From the NCBI GenBank assembly GCA_024707325.1, contig JANPZY010000001.1, positions 1,736,501 through 1,800,500 on the forward strand: a stretch of DNA of 64,000 nucleotides, in the 5' to 3' direction. Source of the stretch: Opitutus sp. (lineage in GTDB: Bacteria > Verrucomicrobiota > Verrucomicrobiia > Opitutales > Opitutaceae). A program made the translations under genes and the position numbers. Under the pieces are notes generated by a model that was given only the letters and a program-made list of their open reading frames with translations, did no database searches and was not told where the DNA came from. This document shows positions 47,872 through 57,597 of the stretch, in pieces; the stretch's first letter is position 1, and each line of letters begins with the position of its first letter.

Positions 47872-48465
47872 TCAGGCGCCGAGCTGATAGCGCGTGAAAC
47901 GGCGGACCTGGATGTTCTCGCCGATCTTCGTGATCTTCTCGGTGATGACTTCCTTCACCGTCTTCTCGGGCAGCTTCACGAACGGCTGGTCGAGCAGGCA
48001 GATTGTGGAGTAGTATTTGTCGAGCTTGCCCTCGACGATCTTCTGCACGGCCGCGGGCGGCTTTCCCTGGACCTGAGCGGTGGCGATGTCGCGCTCTTGG
48101 GCGACATCGGCTTCCGGCACTTGATCGCGGGAAACGTAGAGCGGATTCGCGGCGGCGATCTGCAGGCAGATGTCCTTGCAGAGCTGCTTGAAGTCTTCGT
48201 TGCGGGCGACGAAGTCGGTCTCGCAATTGACCTCGAGGAGCACGCCGACTTTGCCGCCGACGTGGATGTAGGCCTCGATGAGACCTTCCTTGGTGGCGCG
48301 ATCGGCCTTCTTCGCCGCAGAGGCCGCGCCCTTCTTGCGAAGGATCGTGGTGGCCTCCTCGACGTTGCCGTTGGCTTCCGTGAGGGCTTTCTTGCAGTCA
48401 AGCAGACCGGCGCCGGTGGCGACGCGCAGGTCGTTGACCATTTGAGCGGTGATGGTGGTGCTCAT
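47872..48465 (-). CDS. tsf: Elongation factor Ts
   Basis: The 197-residue protein contains the N-terminal UBA-like domain (DLRVATGAGLLDCKKALTEANGN), TIL-x-KKG linker and a core with VGVLLEVNCETDFVARNEDF. It is a short form with only one core subdomain (E. coli EF-Ts has 283 residues). EF-Ts recharges EF-Tu with GTP. It follows rpsB by 21 bp. Confidence 0.95.
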   Translation of the reverse strand: MSTTITAQMVNDLRVATGAGLLDCKKALTEANGNVEEATTILRKKGAASAAKKADRATKEGLIEAYIHVGGKVGVLLEVNCETDFVARNEDFKQLCKDICLQIAAANPLYVSRDQVPEADVAQERDIATAQVQGKPPAAVQKIVEGKLDKYYSTICLLDQPFVKLPEKTVKEVITEKITKIGENIQVRRFTRYQLGA

Positions 48466-48486
48466 TAACGTAGAGTGCAGTGGGTG

Positions 48487-49374
48487 TTACTCGGCTTTGA
48501 CCGGGGCCTTCTTGGCGCGCGTGGTCTTCTTCTTCACCGGGGTAGCCTCGGCTTCGCCTTGAGCGGCTTCGGGAGAGCCTTCAGCGGGAGCGTCGGTCTG
48601 AGCGGCGTCGGTTTCGCCCGCGGGAGCGGCGGTTTCGACACCAGCGGTGACGCTGCGCAGATCGGCGGCACCACGCTGAGCGCGACGGCTGTCACGCTGG
48701 CTCAGGCCGTTCTGGATCGCGGCGACGACCGTCTCGACGATGATGCGGATCGACTTCACCGCGTCGTCGTTGCCCGGGATCGGGTGGGAGAGGGTGGTCG
48801 GGTCGGAGTTGGTATCGCAGATACCGACGCAGGGGATACCGCAGCGGGCGGCTTCGGCGACGGCGATCTTCTCGTGATTCACGTCGACCACGAACATCGC
48901 GGTCGGGAGACCGGGCATGTCGACGATGCCGGCGAAGTTCTTCTGCATGCGGACCATCTCGCGCTTGATCGCGGCGACTTCCTTGGAAGCGAGCTTGGCC
49001 ATTTCGCCGCTCTGCTCCTGCTGCTGATACTTCTTAAATTTGGCGATGGAGCGCTTGACCGTCTCGTAGTTGGTCAAGGTGCCGCCGAGCCAGCGGTCCA
49101 CGCAGTAGGGCATGCCCGTGGCGGAAGCCGCCTCGCGGATGATTTCCTGCGCCTGGCGCTTGGTGCCGACCAGGAGGACGTTGCCGCCGTTGGCGACCGT
49201 CTCTTCGAGGAACGCGGTGGCCTTCTCGAGCGCCGCATGCGTCTTGCCGAGGTCGATGATGCTGATGCCCTGGCGGTGGTCGAAGACGAACGACTTCGAA
49301 CGGGGATTCCAGCGCTTCGTTTGGTGCCCAAAATGCACGCCGGCATCGAGCAGGTCTTTAGGAGTGACGTTCAT
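48487..49374 (-). CDS. rpsB: Ribosomal protein uS2
   Basis: The 295-residue protein begins MNVTPKDLLDAGVHFGHQTKRWNPR and has the standard uS2 signatures (IIDLGKTHAALEKA; RWLGGTLTNYETV; AVAEAARCGIPCVGICDTNSDP). A C-terminal Ala/Glu/Lys-rich tail of about 65 residues is longer than in E. coli. The ATG at 49374 matches the family start; the open frame further upstream carries no similarity. Confidence 0.95.
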   Translation of the reverse strand: MNVTPKDLLDAGVHFGHQTKRWNPRSKSFVFDHRQGISIIDLGKTHAALEKATAFLEETVANGGNVLLVGTKRQAQEIIREAASATGMPYCVDRWLGGTLTNYETVKRSIAKFKKYQQQEQSGEMAKLASKEVAAIKREMVRMQKNFAGIVDMPGLPTAMFVVDVNHEKIAVAEAARCGIPCVGICDTNSDPTTLSHPIPGNDDAVKSIRIIVETVVAAIQNGLSQRDSRRAQRGAADLRSVTAGVETAAPAGETDAAQTDAPAEGSPEAAQGEAEATPVKKKTTRAKKAPVKAE

Positions 49375-49387
49375 GTGATCTATGTTT

Positions 49388-49513
49388 CTCAAAACACAGG
49401 TCGGCCAGTGGGCCGCCTTGCGATCCTGAGGATGATGTTGTTGTTGGTTGATTCTACCGACCGGTGGAAACCGGGTGGCAGAGCGGTCCAAAACACAGGG
49501 CGGCCGAGGTGCT
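49388..49513 (+). repeat. Short duplicated AAAACACAG-GCGGCC string upstream of rpsB
   Basis: AAAACACAGGTCGGCC (about 49391) and AAAACACAGGGCGGCC (about 49489) occur about 100 bases apart in the 219-base leader between tRNA-Met and rpsB. On the rpsB strand they would be GGCCGxCCTGTGTTTT, possibly part of the leader RNA. Confidence 0.45.
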
Positions 49514-49592
49514 GGCAAGCGTGAAGTCGGCAAAATCAAAAAAGGGCGTTGACAGAGAAAACCGCGCTGAACACGTTCCGCCTCCCATTTGT

Positions 49593-49669
<77 letters not shown>

Positions 49670-49676
49670 ATTTCAA

Positions 49677-49707
49677 AAGCCCTCCCACTGCTCGGGAGGG
49701 CTTTCTT
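49677..49707 (+). terminator. Intrinsic terminator after tRNA-Met
   Basis: AAGCCCTCCC pairs with GGGAGGGCTT around a 7-base loop, followed by TTCTT, 8-10 bases after the tRNA. Confidence 0.9.
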
Positions 49708-49867
49708 GTTGAGAGATTCACGCACGCGGACGTGAGCTGCGGGGTAATGTTGCGCCGCCCCGTCGTTGGCCACTGCGAACGCCTGGCCGGGTTGAACTCC
49801 TTCGAGCGGCCGCGGCGAACCCTCGCACTGGCGATATCACAGAAATCGAGGAGGTTCCTCTCCGTCC

Positions 49868-50329
49868 ATGAGCACGTTTCCCACCTACTACGATCTCACC
49901 CAACGTCCGCCTCGCAGCTGCCATGTTCGACTCGGCGGCTATGTGATTCTCCCCCGCTTGATCGACAAGGCCCGCGCCGCGCTCGCGGGAAAGCTCGGCG
50001 ACTACTACGACGGTCCCGAGGGCATGAACGGTCACTTCCTCCGCTTCGTCGGCATAGAATATTCCGAGTTGAAGCAGGTCATCGCCCAAGGCGGTGGTGA
50101 CGCTGACATCCTCGCCTGGGTGGAGGCCCATGGGAAATTCAAACGCCAGCCTTGGGAAATCGCCGCGTGGAGTGACTACCAGTCTCGGCGAGCCGTGGAC
50201 AGCGACGCCGAAACCCTTGAAGACTTCGCCAAGGCGATGCGGCGTCTCCACCCGACTCGCGAGGACATCAAGACTCGCTTCGACTTCCTCGATCTCGACG
50301 ACCACTGCTCCTTCGGCGGACAGGCCTGA
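49868..50329 (+). CDS. DUF5069 domain-containing protein
   Basis: The 153-residue protein matches DUF5069: CHVRLGGYVILPRLIDKARAALAGKLGDYY near residue 18, FLRFVGIEYSELKQVIAQGGGDADILAWV in the middle and RFDFLDLDDHCSFGG at the end. It is a diverged relative of the product at 6750. Function is unknown. Confidence 0.88.
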   Translation: MSTFPTYYDLTQRPPRSCHVRLGGYVILPRLIDKARAALAGKLGDYYDGPEGMNGHFLRFVGIEYSELKQVIAQGGGDADILAWVEAHGKFKRQPWEIAAWSDYQSRRAVDSDAETLEDFAKAMRRLHPTREDIKTRFDFLDLDDHCSFGGQA

Positions 50330-50387
50330 CGAGAATCTCTGCACAACCGGCTCGTCGATGACGCGGGGACTCGCTAGTCCTCGGTTG

Positions 50388-50840
50388 ATGAAGCCCAGCA
50401 ATGCCCCGCGTTCGGCGTCGCGACCGCAAAAGTTCCGCCCCCGTTTCGCGTGGTCGCAGGTGGGAGTCTTGGCGATCCTGCTGCTCATCCCGGCCTGTGC
50501 GCTCGGGCGGCTGACGTCTGGCTCGGATATTCGACTTCTGCTGGGAATGTTCCTGAGCCTCTCGGTTTTTGCGTTCTTCGCCTATCGCAGCGATAAACGT
50601 CGTGCGGAAGCGGGAGAGTGGCGCGTGCCGGAAGCGACGTTGCACGCGATGGCACTGTTGGGTGGCTGGCCCGGAGCGTTTCTGGCGCAGCGCGTTTTCC
50701 GCCACAAAACATCGAAGCTCTCCTTCCTGTTCATCTTTTGGTGTGTCGTGGGAATCCACGAATACCTCGCCGTCGATTTCCTGCTCGATTGGCGCTTCTC
50801 TCGCGGCGCGCTTCAGTTTCTCCAACAGCAAATGGCGTGA
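50388..50840 (+). CDS. DUF1294 family membrane protein
   Basis: The 150-residue product has three to four membrane segments and the DUF1294 signature AFFAYRSDKRRAEAGEWRVPE and ALLGGWPGAFLAQRVFRHKT near the centre. Function is unknown. The start ATG at 50388 lies 59 bases after the DUF5069 gene; the upstream extension overlaps that gene. Confidence 0.85.
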   Translation: MKPSNAPRSASRPQKFRPRFAWSQVGVLAILLLIPACALGRLTSGSDIRLLLGMFLSLSVFAFFAYRSDKRRAEAGEWRVPEATLHAMALLGGWPGAFLAQRVFRHKTSKLSFLFIFWCVVGIHEYLAVDFLLDWRFSRGALQFLQQQMA

Positions 50841-51081
50841 GCGAACGCCGGTAGGGACTGTCTTCAACGACCGGCCGGCGTGCATGCACGGTCCGGGAAA
50901 TCCGGTGGCGGAATCTGCGATGTGAGCGGGATGAACGCCACGCAGAACAATGCGGCGCGTTTTTGCGATGCGACTGACTGTCTGGGCGCTCGCGCTTGTT
51001 GTTGTTTTCGGAATTTCGGTGAATGAGTCTCTCGGCAGCGCAGCGTCGCGCTGGTGCAACGCTGAACGTAAGCCGAGCACG

Positions 51082-51630
51082 ATGGGCAAAAGTTACCACC
51101 TCCTTACTCCGGAACTCCGATCCTGGTTGGAGCGCCAAAAGATTTTCTTTGTGGCGAGTGCGCCGTTGGATCGCGAAGGACACGTCAACTGCTCGCCGAA
51201 AGGCGGCGATACATTCCGGATCCTCAGCGAGCGTGAGGTCGCATACCTCGATCTCACGGGCAGCGGCATCGAGACGGTCGCTCATCTCCAGGAGAACGGG
51301 CGCATCGTGATCATGTTTTGCGCGTTTGAAGGGCCGCCGAAGATCGTGCGATTGCACGGCATCGGGGAGGTGATCTATCCGCATCACGAATCCTACGCGG
51401 CCCTGCGTGCACAATTTGGTCCCCACGAGGGCGCGCGAGCGATCGTTCGGGTGACGTTGAACCGCATCTCGGACTCGTGCGGCTACGCGGTTCCTCTCTT
51501 TAACTACTCTGCTCCGCGGGACGTCCTCGATCGTTGGACCGAAAGCAAGGGCGCCGAAGGTCTCGTGGCGTATCGCGCGCAGAAAAATCGTGAGAGCATC
51601 GACGGGCTGCCGGGCTACACGGGCAGGTAG
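51082..51630 (+). CDS. Pyridoxamine 5'-phosphate oxidase-like flavin-binding protein
   Basis: The 182-residue product starts MGKSYHLLTPELRSWLERQK and has the split-barrel segments FFVASAPLDREGHVNCSPKGG, VAYLDLTGSGIETVAHLQENGRIVIMF and GYAVPLFNY. PNPOx-like proteins bind FMN or F420 and reduce diverse substrates. The frame is open upstream with a signal-like segment, but the family begins at the chosen ATG. Confidence 0.85.
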   Translation: MGKSYHLLTPELRSWLERQKIFFVASAPLDREGHVNCSPKGGDTFRILSEREVAYLDLTGSGIETVAHLQENGRIVIMFCAFEGPPKIVRLHGIGEVIYPHHESYAALRAQFGPHEGARAIVRVTLNRISDSCGYAVPLFNYSAPRDVLDRWTESKGAEGLVAYRAQKNRESIDGLPGYTGR

Positions 51631-51731
51631 CAGACCGTCACCGCAGAGGGTCTATCTCGCGGCCATTTGCGCGATCGATGTCGGAAAGCGGCTCCGGCGT
51701 TCGTTGAGGTGGTAATCAGAACATCACCACC

Positions 51732-52137
51732 ATGATCAAACAGCTATGTCTCCACGTCCCGGTCGCCGATTTGGCCAGATCACGGGCTTTCTTTCAGGCG
51801 CTCGGCTTCTCCGAAAATCAGGAGTTCACTGCCGACACGGCCGCGATGGTCGTCTTGAACGACACGATCTCCGTCATGCTTTCGACTCATGCCAAATTTC
51901 GCGAGTTCACCCCCAAGGCGGTATGCGATACCTCGCAAGCGGTCGAAGCGCTCTTTTTGCCTGAGCTGCGAGAGTCGCGAAACAGTGGACACGCTGGTCG
52001 CGAAGGCCCTCGCGGCGGGCGGCTCCACCTACGACAAGCCCGAAGATTTCGGCTTCATGTATACCCACAGCTTCGTCGATCTCGACGGGCATGGCTGGGG
52101 ACTCTTTCACCTGACGGAGACGTCGCCGAGTCAGTGA
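51732..52137 (+). CDS. VOC (glyoxalase-like) family protein, frameshifted
   Basis: ATG 51732 opens MIKQLCLHVPVADLARSRAFFQALGF and a first half with the beta-alpha-beta-beta unit of VOC proteins. The second half (SCESRETVDTLVAKALAAGG, then FMYTHSFVDLDGHGWGLF with the terminal metal-ligand position) is in the next frame; one extra T in TTTTT (51953-51958) explains it. Metal-dependent VOC enzymes include glyoxalases and dioxygenases; the specific reaction is unknown. Confidence 0.8.
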
Positions 52138-52161
52138 ACCGCACGTGCGTGCGGAGCAACC

Positions 52162-53353
52162 TCACGCGGCTGGCCGAGGCATTGCGGCGAGATGCGCGAG
52201 GTGGCGATTTTCGAGGCGCTGGGCTTTGCGCAACGCTTCCCACATGGGTGCGCAGAGTTCGCGACCGAGGGCAGGGTGATCGTGCATGATGTCCCATAAT
52301 CCCATGCGCACCCATTCGCTGCGCGAGTGCCACTCGGGCATGCCGAGAATCGGATAAAGGCAGACACCGCGTAGCGGCACGCCGAGGTCGAGCAAGGTTT
52401 CGGCCGACGCGGCCACGTAGTTGAGCCACCGCGGCCGCATATCGTGCACATGCGCGGTTTCAGTGATGAGCAGTTCGCCGCCGTAGCGTTGCCACACGCG
52501 CTCGATCAGTTCGGTGAGCGGTGCACGTCGCGGATCTTCGTGGGCGAGAGGAGCGTTCTCCGCGCCGAGTTCCCACTGGTTGGTCCAGTAGTAGTTGATG
52601 CCGACAATATCGAGGTGATCGCGACTGCCGCCCAACTCGGGGTGCAGGTTGCCGGCGAGCACGTCCCACGACTCGAACACGGCACGTTCGTTGAACCCGC
52701 GACACGCCTCGGCCAAGTCGGGGCGAGTGATCGGCGGCACGACGTGACAGATCGGATCGACGTTGACGATGCGTGCGGACGGCACCGCGTCCCGGATGGC
52801 GTTGATCCCCGCGATGGCGGCGCGCGCGAGGGCGTATTTCAACTCGGGGCCGCGTCCGCGTTCGTGTGGCGCGAACCGCCCCTGCTTCGCCCGCGGCCCA
52901 CGCAAAATACGACGGTTCGTTGATCGGCGTGAAGTAACACGGGCCGCCCAGCGTGGTGCAGATGTAGCGCGCAGCAGCGTGGCAATAGTCCGCGAAACGT
53001 TCCGGGAACGTCTCCGAAAAGAGATCCACATCGCCCGGATATCCGTAGTGAAAAAGATCCCAGATCACATCGATGCGGTAGCGTCGGCTCGCTTCGACGA
53101 AGGGGCGCACGGTGCTGAAATCGTAGCGACCGCGTCGATCGACCAGCGGCCAGCGGATCGCCTCGCGCGCGGCGAAGATCCCGACCTCGGCCAAACGACG
53201 ATAATCCTCGTCGGCGTGTGTGTCGTGATGCGTGGCCGCGATCTGATCGATCCACTCGCCGTGCCGGTTGTAGCCGGTGGCGCCTTCAAAACCGGCGAAA
53301 AAAAGCTCCTGAACATAGGCGTGATCGATCCGACTCGTGGCCCCGCCTCGCAA
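52162..53353 (-). CDS. GH1-like glycosidase, frameshifted
   Basis: The product aligns with clan GH-A family 1-like glycosidases: FAGFEGATGYNRHGEWIDQI, WDLFHYGYP, TPINEPSYFAWAAGEAG (acid/base Glu of NEP) and LLITETAHVHD (nucleophile Glu). The frame changes near 52905 at GGGG, where one base too many is present. No ATG is visible; a TTG at 53353 is a possible start, 22 bases after the upstream gene. It is the last gene of the minus-strand carbohydrate operon. Confidence 0.75.
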
Positions 53354-53375
53354 CGTGCGGGACAGCGCTTTACGC

Positions 53376-54644
53376 TCAAACCGACAGCGGTCCGGCGGTG
53401 TTGCTCCCGCCGACGGCAAGATTGCGGTAAAGCTCCACCAGCGCGGTCGGCTGCCGTGCACTCGAGTGGTCGAGGTCCCACAAGCCCATGTGCTTGTAGT
53501 AATACTCGGCCGGGTGCTGGCCCTGCCGATAAGCCCACGTGACAAGCGTGAAGAGCGGCCACCACGTGTAGCCCAGCAGCGGGATGCCGTCCGCACGCGT
53601 CCGCCGCGTGGCGGCGACAGAAGCATCGAGCCACGCCTGGCGTCTGGCCACGGAGCCGGTGGCCGCCGTTTCCGACACAAACAAAGGCGCGCGATAACGC
53701 TCCCAGTAGCGTCGTGAAAGTTTGGATACGATGTCGCCTTCGCCGTAGGTCATCACGATTCGCGTGCGGCCTTGCCGGGTTCTCTGCACGCGTTTGTCGG
53801 TGAACATCGGGTAGAGATTCAGACCGATGAAGGGCAGGGACACGCGATGTTCGCGGAACCACGCCAGCTCCCGATCGGTGACGCCATGCCGACGGAGCCA
53901 GTCGAGCAGCGAGTGCCCCTCGGCAATGCGGCCGGAGATCAGATCGAGTGCGAAGAAAACCAGCTCCTGCCGATGTTGCGCCTCGGCTTCCAACGCCGGC
54001 TCGGCCGCGGTGTAGAGATCGGTGGCGTCGACGTGCACGGGCAGGATTTCCGGATCCACCGATTGCAACGCGCGCGTCGTTTCCACGATGCCGCGACACA
54101 CACCGAGCATCACGCGGATGAAACCACGCCAGCTTCGCTCAAACGGCGGCCACCAGCCGAGGCGGCCGCAATACCACGCCGTGATGCGCGGCTCGTTCAG
54201 CGGCGTGTAGGCGTGGATGTGACCCTTGAAACGCTCCGCCACGCGCGCGGCATACTCGGCGACAAACTTCGGATAATCGGGATGGAGAAACGCGCCCTCG
54301 ATCCACGCCGGCAAGCCGTAGTGCACGAGATCGACGATCGGCGCGACGCCTCGATCGAGCATGCGCTCGAGCGGGCCGTCCGCGGATTCCCAGTTCCACA
54401 CGCCCGGGGCCGGATTGATGCGGTGCCACGGAATGCCGTAGCGCGCGGCTTGCACGCCGAGGTTCGCGATCAGGTCGATGTCTTCGCGCCAGCGCGCGTA
54501 GTGCCCGGTGAGTTCGTATTCGTCCAGCGTGCGACCGGTCTTTGCGTGAGGAGCGGTGATGAACGTGTCCTCAATCCCCGTGCACCAGAAAAAATCCCCG
54601 CGCGCGGCGAAGGAGGCAAAGGCGGTCAGGCGAAGATCGAGCAT
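53376..54644 (-). CDS. GH1-like glycosidase
   Basis: The 422-residue product is a family 1-like glycosidase: FFWCTGIEDTFIT near the start, DLVHYGLPAWIEG, YTPLNEPRITAWYCG (acid/base Glu) and LFVSETAATGSVARRQAW (nucleophile Glu). The start is the ATG that precedes this conserved region; the open frame upstream overlaps the GH2 gene and is not similar. No signal peptide is visible, so it probably acts in the cytoplasm or after other export. Substrate unknown. Confidence 0.85.
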   Translation of the reverse strand: MLDLRLTAFASFAARGDFFWCTGIEDTFITAPHAKTGRTLDEYELTGHYARWREDIDLIANLGVQAARYGIPWHRINPAPGVWNWESADGPLERMLDRGVAPIVDLVHYGLPAWIEGAFLHPDYPKFVAEYAARVAERFKGHIHAYTPLNEPRITAWYCGRLGWWPPFERSWRGFIRVMLGVCRGIVETTRALQSVDPEILPVHVDATDLYTAAEPALEAEAQHRQELVFFALDLISGRIAEGHSLLDWLRRHGVTDRELAWFREHRVSLPFIGLNLYPMFTDKRVQRTRQGRTRIVMTYGEGDIVSKLSRRYWERYRAPLFVSETAATGSVARRQAWLDASVAATRRTRADGIPLLGYTWWPLFTLVTWAYRQGQHPAEYYYKHMGLWDLDHSSARQPTALVELYRNLAVGGSNTAGPLSV

Positions 54645-54682
54645 GAGAAACAAGCCGCGCGCTGCGCCGGCAGCGAAAAATG

Positions 54683-57508
54683 TTACGCCTGATCCCAGCC
54701 GATCACGAGGGTGGGGCCCACGGGGTAGCGTCCGCAGTCGAAATCGTAAACGGTGAGCCCGCCGATCGCCGCGGCGTCGGCAGGGACGGCGCAGCGAAGA
54801 CGCAAGGTGCCGAAGCGCTCGACGCTCTCGACGACCTGTTGCAGCAACTCGTCTTCGACCGACACGCGCAAAAGGTAACCGTAGGCGCCGCGTGCCTGAC
54901 GCAGATAACTCAACGCACCGCGGGTGTCGTGCGGATGATCGGGCAGGGAGGCGCGGTGAATCGCGAGACCGTTGAGCGTGAGTTCGAAATCGGTGGGGAA
55001 GCGATGGCTGTCGGTCTGCGACACATCCGGGCGGTGCGCGGAAACCTCGCAAAGCACGCGCAAACGGCGGGCGTCGCGCAAACGGGCGAGCGCTTCGTCC
55101 TGAAACTCCCATTCGAGAAACCCTGAACCTTCGCCATACGCGCTGCCGGCGCTTTCGGCTTCTTCGCGCGACGTGCTGGCGTCACTCCACTCGGAGATCG
55201 TCCACTCCCAGACGCGACGGCGCAGGATCAGCGTGCGACCGCGATCCTCGCGCGCGGGTGGAGCATCGCCGCAGACAAAATGTTGGATGAAATTGCGCGC
55301 GATGGTTTCGCCCTCGCGCGTGACGGCCGCGACACCGAGCGTGCAGAGCATCGGTTCATTCGGCAGCGCGAGTTTGATCGTGCGCGCGAGCTCCACGCGG
55401 TGATGAGGAAACGCGATCTTTGCGCGGCCGCGGGCGAGGTTCGGATGCTCGGTGCCCGTCGTGTCCATGCCGTAGTAATACCAGAGCAGCGTCACGTCGT
55501 GGCTGTGCCGCCGGGAGAAATGAGACGAAAACACGTCCACTGAAATCTCGCCGCCCGGCGCGACGCGTGAGATGGGCGCGGCATCGATGGGCAGCACGTC
55601 ACCCTTGTTCACAATCGTCGGATCGTAGCCGAACTCCTTCGGCGTGCGGTCGTAGTTGAGGAAGCCGTTGTATTCCCACTCGACGTCGGTGAGTTCGGTG
55701 TAGATGTAGGCCGACAACGAGCCGTGGCGCCGGAGTTCGTTGGTGAGAAACTTGAACGTCCAGCTCACGTCACGATCGCCATCGAGCGCGCCGACGCCGC
55801 CGTATTCGCTGTTGATCAGCGGAGCCACCGATTGCTGGTAACCCTCGACGTAGTTGAAGTTGGAGCCGCGATAGGTTTTCGCGACGACCTCGGCGATGTG
55901 CTTCCTGGCCTTCTCGTAATCGTCGATGTAGAAGTGCCACGAGTTGATGTCGGTATCGACGTGGCCGTAAGCGGCGAGATGCTCCCACACGACCACGCTC
56001 ATGTCCTCGATGAGGCGCGTGGGATCGATTGACTTCGCGAGTTTCCACATCTCGTGCACCCACTGGAACGACGAGGTGTTGAGCATCTTCTCCGCGACTT
56101 TGGCTGCTTCCTTTTTGCTGAGGTTCGGCGCGATGAACTTCATCAGCTCCGTCTGTCCGCCGAAGCCCCACGTCTCGTTGAAAATGCACCACGCGATGAT
56201 CGAGGGGTGGTTGAAATCGCGGCGGAACCCCGCGTGCATCATCTCCTCGAATCTCCGCCGTCCGAGTGGCGTGTCACCGCCTTCGCCGAAATTCGGGAAA
56301 TCCTGCATCAGCAGCATGCCCTCAAGGTCCGCGTAGTAGAGCACCAGCGGGTCATCGAGTTTGATGTGGATGCGAAGGAAATCGAAGCCGACCTTCTTCG
56401 CGTAGGCGATGTCGTTGCGGAGCGTGGCGGCGTTGGTCGCGGTGTAGACGCCGTCGGGATGGTAGGATTGGTAGAGCGCGCCGCGCAGGTAGATGGGCTT
56501 GTTGTTGAGGGACAGCATCGCCGGCTCCTTCGCGTCGGGAGGCGGAGTCGTGGTGCTGATCTTTCTCATCCCGAAATAACCGCGCACCTCGTCGGTCGGC
56601 TTCGAGTCGTCCTCGAGCCGAAACACAACGCGGTAAAGTTTTGGATCCATCGTATCCCAAAGCGAAACGGGATAGAGCTCCGCGGCACACGTCATGGTGC
56701 GACCATCGCCCGAGAGCGTGAGGATCTGCGGCGGCGCTTCGGGCGGGATGATGGCGACGGTCAACGTCGCGTCGGGCGATGTGCCCTCGCAAAACACCTC
56801 GAAGCGCGCGCGTCCGGTGTCGATGTCGGGCAGGATGCGGAAGTGATCGATGTAGGCGGGGGAGCGCGGCTCGAGAAAGACGGTCTGCCAGATGCCGCTC
56901 GTCGTCGTATACCAGCCCCACTGTTTGCCGACGGGCTGTTCGTGATTGTCCATCGGGTCCTCGACGCGAATCACCAGCACGCCGCGTTGCCCGCTGGGAG
57001 AGTTTTCCAACGCGTCGGTGAGATCGCACTCGATCGGCACGTATCCACCTTCGTGATGCAGCAGGTGCACGCCGTTGCACCAGATGTCGGTGAAAAAGTC
57101 CGCCGCGCCGATCGTGAGGATCACGCGCTTGTCGCGCCACGCGCGCGTCGTGGGGATTTCGATCGTGCGGCGATACCAGCCGACTTCGTAACGCGGCGCG
57201 TAGCGGTGGTTCTCGCGCGTCACTTCGACGGGATTGAGGAACACCTGGGTCGAGTAGTAGTTGTCGTTGCCAGCGGCGTGGGCCTCGCCCCACGCGGCGA
57301 GCGACTCCCAGCAATACGGCACGACGATCTGCTGGCGCCAGGTGGGGCCGGCCGGGGAGAACCACTGCTCATCGACCCCGCGACGCTTGGGATCGAAGCG
57401 AAATTGCCACGGGCCGTTCAGATTGAGCCAGTCCACACCCTCGATGGTGCCGCGCTGACGATCGGGCCGTGGATACTCGGGACGGGGGATGGGCGAGCCA
57501 GTGAACAT
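54683..57508 (-). CDS. GH2 family glycoside hydrolase (beta-galactosidase-like)
   Basis: The 941-residue protein has the GH2 plan: an N-terminal jelly roll (LNGPWQFRFDPKRRGVDEQW; GWYRRTIEIP), an immunoglobulin-like domain, and the catalytic barrel with NHPSIIAWCIFNETWG (acid/base Glu near residue 455) and NSEYGGVG (nucleophile Glu near residue 590). Long C-terminal beta-domains follow. No signal peptide is visible. In this operon a galactose or galactofuranose-linked substrate is plausible, but the specificity is inferred only from context. Confidence 0.88.
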   Translation of the reverse strand: MFTGSPIPRPEYPRPDRQRGTIEGVDWLNLNGPWQFRFDPKRRGVDEQWFSPAGPTWRQQIVVPYCWESLAAWGEAHAAGNDNYYSTQVFLNPVEVTRENHRYAPRYEVGWYRRTIEIPTTRAWRDKRVILTIGAADFFTDIWCNGVHLLHHEGGYVPIECDLTDALENSPSGQRGVLVIRVEDPMDNHEQPVGKQWGWYTTTSGIWQTVFLEPRSPAYIDHFRILPDIDTGRARFEVFCEGTSPDATLTVAIIPPEAPPQILTLSGDGRTMTCAAELYPVSLWDTMDPKLYRVVFRLEDDSKPTDEVRGYFGMRKISTTTPPPDAKEPAMLSLNNKPIYLRGALYQSYHPDGVYTATNAATLRNDIAYAKKVGFDFLRIHIKLDDPLVLYYADLEGMLLMQDFPNFGEGGDTPLGRRRFEEMMHAGFRRDFNHPSIIAWCIFNETWGFGGQTELMKFIAPNLSKKEAAKVAEKMLNTSSFQWVHEMWKLAKSIDPTRLIEDMSVVVWEHLAAYGHVDTDINSWHFYIDDYEKARKHIAEVVAKTYRGSNFNYVEGYQQSVAPLINSEYGGVGALDGDRDVSWTFKFLTNELRRHGSLSAYIYTELTDVEWEYNGFLNYDRTPKEFGYDPTIVNKGDVLPIDAAPISRVAPGGEISVDVFSSHFSRRHSHDVTLLWYYYGMDTTGTEHPNLARGRAKIAFPHHRVELARTIKLALPNEPMLCTLGVAAVTREGETIARNFIQHFVCGDAPPAREDRGRTLILRRRVWEWTISEWSDASTSREEAESAGSAYGEGSGFLEWEFQDEALARLRDARRLRVLCEVSAHRPDVSQTDSHRFPTDFELTLNGLAIHRASLPDHPHDTRGALSYLRQARGAYGYLLRVSVEDELLQQVVESVERFGTLRLRCAVPADAAAIGGLTVYDFDCGRYPVGPTLVIGWDQA

Positions 57509-57597
57509 GCGAAAACGAAACGGTCTGAACGCGCGAAAGCGGGCGAAGACATCGGCGGTCCGATGCTGTTCGCCCCTGCGCGGGAATTCGGGAAAAA

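Noticed and set aside
52140-52155. CCGCACG/CGTGCGG hairpin between VOC and GH1-like genes as terminator
   Set aside because: Seven-base stem with a two-base loop and no T-run; too weak to call.
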